Source of the DNA: Bacteroidales bacterium
GTDB taxonomy: Bacteria; Bacteroidota; Bacteroidia; Bacteroidales; UBA932
Direction: 5' to 3'
Assembly (NCBI GenBank): GCA_017538685.1
Contig: JAFYIK010000236.1
Location: forward strand, 1 to 7,568
Length of the DNA stretch: 7,568 bases
Shown here: positions 5,282 through 7,568 of the stretch, in pieces
Layout of the letters: each line of letters opens with the position of its first letter
How positions within the stretch are numbered: position 1 is the stretch's first letter
The notes under the pieces: generated by a model
The model's input: the letters and a program-made list of their open reading frames with translations, nothing else
The model's database searches: none
Told to the model about the DNA's origin: nothing
Translations under genes and position numbers: made by a program

Positions 5282-7218
5282 TGAAACGACTGTCCCTATT
5301 CTTCCTTTCTGTTTTGATGCTCGTGAGTTGCGGTGATCCGCAACTCTGGCAGGCTGCTATCGGTGAACCAATTATTCCGGTCCACGGAGATACCAGCGGC
5401 TTGGTGCTGACTGACTATCTGCCTGGCGTGGATACGACAAAGCTCCCGGAGGCGAAGATTATCGGGGATGGCGGGATAGGCGTGGTCCAATTCGGGCCGG
5501 TCGCGATTCCTATCGTTCCGAACCTGCCTGTTGTGCAAGGGCTGACGACTGCAGGAATTGAGGATGGTCGTATTCTTTTAAAGGCGGACCGCGAGTGCGA
5601 GTACCACGTCTTCGTGCAGAACATTCTGTTCGATCAGGCTCTGCAGGACGGCGCGATTGTTCTCAAGCGCTTGCCTAGGCTGCGCGGCCGCAGCTATCTG
5701 CGTGTTTTCGCCTCGGACGGGAATGTTGTGATGAACGATCTGCTGATTCCGCTCCAGAACGGCAAGCCTGTTGTTTGTGCTGATTTGCTGAACAGGCACG
5801 ACCAGCAGGCGCAGGTTCTTTATAGCGTGTTGGTGGACCGCTTCTATGACGGCAATCCCGCCAACGATGCTCCGCTGAACAGGCCGGATGTGGATCCTCG
5901 CGTGGACTATCAGGGTGGCGATCTCAAGGGCATCACGCTGAAGATCGAGGAAGGTTTCTTCGACTCGCTCGGCGTGAACACGATCTGGATTTCGCCGATT
6001 ACTCAAAACCCTGAGGATGCGTGGGGCGAGTACCCGGATCCGAAGACGAAGTTCTCGGGCTACCACGGCTATTGGCCGATTTACAATACCCGGATTGATC
6101 ACCGTATGGGCACGGACGCTGAGCTGCGTGAGTTGCTCCGCACCGCCCACGAGCACGATATCAACGTCATCCTGGACTATGTGGCGAACCATATGCACAT
6201 CAACTCGCCGACTCTGAAGGAACACCCGGATTGGATTACGGACAGCCTTCTGGCAGACGGCAGGCGCAATTTCGAGCTTTGGGACGAGGCGAGGCTGACT
6301 ACCTGGTTCGACAAGCATATCCCCACTCTCGACCTTGAGCGCGAGGATATTTGCGAAGCAATGACGGACACGGCCCTGTTCTGGCTCGAGAACTATGATT
6401 TCGACGGTTACAGGCACGACGCCTGCAAACATATACCGCTGAACTATTGGCGTATGTTCACCCGCAAGATGAAGACCCGCTTCCCGAACCGCGCGCTCTG
6501 GATGATAGGGGAGACCTACGGTTCCAACGAGCTGGTGAGTTCGTACGTGAAGACCGGAATGCTGAACGCCCAGTTCGATTTCGGTGTGTATCACACCGCA
6601 GCGGATGTGCTTGGCAAGCCTGGCGAGTCGATGAGGCGTCTGGCTGCGACTATCGATGAGTCGCTAGCCGTGTATGGGGCGCATCACACTATGGGCAACA
6701 TCTCCGGCAACCACGATAAGACTCGTTTCATCTCCCTTGCCGGCGGAGCGGTAAGATGGGATGAGGACGGAAAGGAAGCCGGATGGCATCGTCAGATTGG
6801 CGTTACCGCTTCCCAGGATCCCGAGCGTGAGATGATTGCTTTCAAGAAAGCTCTGCTACTGGAGGTCTTGAACCTTACCATCCCGGGCGTGCCCTGCATT
6901 TACCAAGGCGACGAATATGGTCAGCCCGGCGGCAACGACCCGGACAACCGCAGGATGATGAGGTTCAGTGGGTTGAATGAGAATGAGCAGTGGCTTAAAA
7001 ACGAAGTAGAGCGCCTGATTCATCTGCGCAGGTCTTGTATGCCCCTTCTTTACGGAGACTACAAGTTACTTTATGCAGATGACGACGCTCTGGTTTTCAG
7101 TAGGTCATATCTTGGGGAGGTGGTGACCGTGGGGCTGAATAACAGTCCCAGAACCGCCAAGATTGAAACAGGCGGTGGAATGATTGAGATAGAACCATAC
7201 GGTTTTACAATCAATTAG
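5281..7218 (+). CDS. GH13 alpha-amylase-family lipoprotein
   Basis: The 645-residue product carries a lipoprotein signal (K2/R3, hydrophobic core, LVS-C17), so it is anchored to a membrane facing the periplasm or the outside. CGDPQ has a single acidic residue after the Cys, only weak support for surface export. Residues about 18-175 form a beta-rich N-terminal region of unassigned family, possibly a carbohydrate-binding or N-terminal sandwich domain. The (beta/alpha)8 barrel runs from about 178 (VLYSVLVDRFYDGN) to 560. All four GH13 signature regions are intact: DYVANH (299-304), GYRHDACKH (376-384, nucleophile D380), MIGETY (408-413, acid/base E411) and SGNHDKTR (475-482, transition-state stabiliser D479). 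The region-V position reads IPTLDLE (347-353). A short C-terminal beta domain closes the protein. The expected substrate is alpha-1,4/1,6-glucan or maltodextrin. Amylase, neopullulanase/cyclomaltodextrinase and transferase activities cannot be separated from sequence alone. The start is fixed by the signal peptide and overlaps the ugd stop by 1 nt. The stop overlaps the convergent gene's stop. Confidence 0.92.
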   Translation: MKRLSLFFLSVLMLVSCGDPQLWQAAIGEPIIPVHGDTSGLVLTDYLPGVDTTKLPEAKIIGDGGIGVVQFGPVAIPIVPNLPVVQGLTTAGIEDGRILLKADRECEYHVFVQNILFDQALQDGAIVLKRLPRLRGRSYLRVFASDGNVVMNDLLIPLQNGKPVVCADLLNRHDQQAQVLYSVLVDRFYDGNPANDAPLNRPDVDPRVDYQGGDLKGITLKIEEGFFDSLGVNTIWISPITQNPEDAWGEYPDPKTKFSGYHGYWPIYNTRIDHRMGTDAELRELLRTAHEHDINVILDYVANHMHINSPTLKEHPDWITDSLLADGRRNFELWDEARLTTWFDKHIPTLDLEREDICEAMTDTALFWLENYDFDGYRHDACKHIPLNYWRMFTRKMKTRFPNRALWMIGETYGSNELVSSYVKTGMLNAQFDFGVYHTAADVLGKPGESMRRLAATIDESLAVYGAHHTMGNISGNHDKTRFISLAGGAVRWDEDGKEAGWHRQIGVTASQDPEREMIAFKKALLLEVLNLTIPGVPCIYQGDEYGQPGGNDPDNRRMMRFSGLNENEQWLKNEVERLIHLRRSCMPLLYGDYKLLYADDDALVFSRSYLGEVVTVGLNNSPRTAKIETGGGMIEIEPYGFTIN

Positions 7219-7568
7219 AATTCGACAGTTACGCCCTCGAGCATATCGGGGTCCACTAAGAGACCACTTACCGAGGTGCTTGCGGAATACATCGATCCAC
7301 GAAGCAAAGTCTGGCGGTTACGTTTGAACGGAACATCGTGGACGGTAGTGGAGAAGAGAACTTCCTGATCTTCGTTGAGAGTTTCGATGGTGACATCCAT
7401 CGTTTGCTCGTCGGAAGCAAGGAAGAACAGTGTGAGAGAATTTGAAACAGAGCCCGTAGCGGCAGAAACGCCCACTGTGTTGGAGAATCCGGAGTTGACG
7501 GTAGCCAGGCCCGTGGTGGGGTTGAACGCCCTTCCTCCCTTACTGAGGGTCATTCGAACTTTGGTCAC
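7215..7568 (-). CDS. C-terminal part of a DUF6562/fimbrillin-like surface protein (partial)
   Basis: An open frame of 117 residues runs off the right edge. The first codon visible is GTG, but nothing marks it as a real start, so the gene is treated as 5'-truncated by the window. It is rich in Ser/Thr/Val with alternating strands and has no membrane segment. The sequence HDVPFKRNRQTLLRGSMYSAS, followed by a short strand and an ending in ...GVTVEF, resembles the conserved VPxKRNYRTxxxG closing strands of fimbrillin-like/DUF6562 proteins of Bacteroidales. In complete relatives these are lipoproteins assembled at the cell surface. The N-terminal signal is not in the window, so export is inferred only from the family resemblance. 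Its TAA overlaps the TAG of the amylase gene (4 nt shared, convergent), leaving no room for a separate terminator between them. Confidence 0.65.
   Translation of the reverse strand: MTKVRMTLSKGGRAFNPTTGLATVNSGFSNTVGVSAATGSVSNSLTLFFLASDEQTMDVTIETLNEDQEVLFSTTVHDVPFKRNRQTLLRGSMYSASTSVSGLLVDPDMLEGVTVEF

Noticed and set aside
5578..6594. 338-codon leftward open frame inside the amylase gene
   Set aside because: It is antisense to all four intact GH13 signature regions, and its product is Val/Arg/Ile-rich without a domain.

Overview
The window reads as a stretch of chromosome from a member of the Bacteroidota, most likely order Bacteroidales, of moderately high GC. Four things in the sequence point there. 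Two upstream regions carry exact matches to the Bacteroidota -7 promoter element TAnnTTTG. No start codon has a purine-rich Shine-Dalgarno sequence in front of it. There is a full-length DUF4954-type left-handed beta-helix protein, a family I know from Bacteroidales. The right edge carries what looks like the C-terminus of a DUF6562/fimbrillin-like surface protein.

Layout: positions 76-3829 hold three leftward genes. In transcription order they are a lipoprotein metallophosphoesterase, the DUF4954-type protein and a small outer-membrane beta-barrel protein. The last two are only 3 nt apart and are surely co-transcribed. The DUF4954 gene has its own TATCTTTG element 22 nt before its ATG, so the phosphoesterase may be a separate unit. 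A short divergent intergenic region (3830-3991) holds a 13/12-nt inverted repeat, a well-spaced Bacteroidota promoter and an unusually long, possibly folded leader of about 97 nt. Rightward from there run ugd (UDP-glucose 6-dehydrogenase) and a GH13 alpha-amylase-family lipoprotein, which overlap by one base (TAATG). The amylase gene converges on the partial gene at the right edge, with a 4-nt overlap of the two stop codons.

Function: ugd makes UDP-glucuronate, a precursor for capsule and other surface glycans. The amylase lipoprotein would hydrolyse or rearrange alpha-glucans in the periplasm or at the cell surface. The leftward genes are all envelope-associated or of unknown function. The theme is cell-envelope and carbohydrate metabolism.

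I see no mobile element, CRISPR array, phage gene, tRNA or rRNA. The least explained items are the ugd leader with its overlapping dyad, and the DUF4954/barrel gene pair, whose function is unknown.
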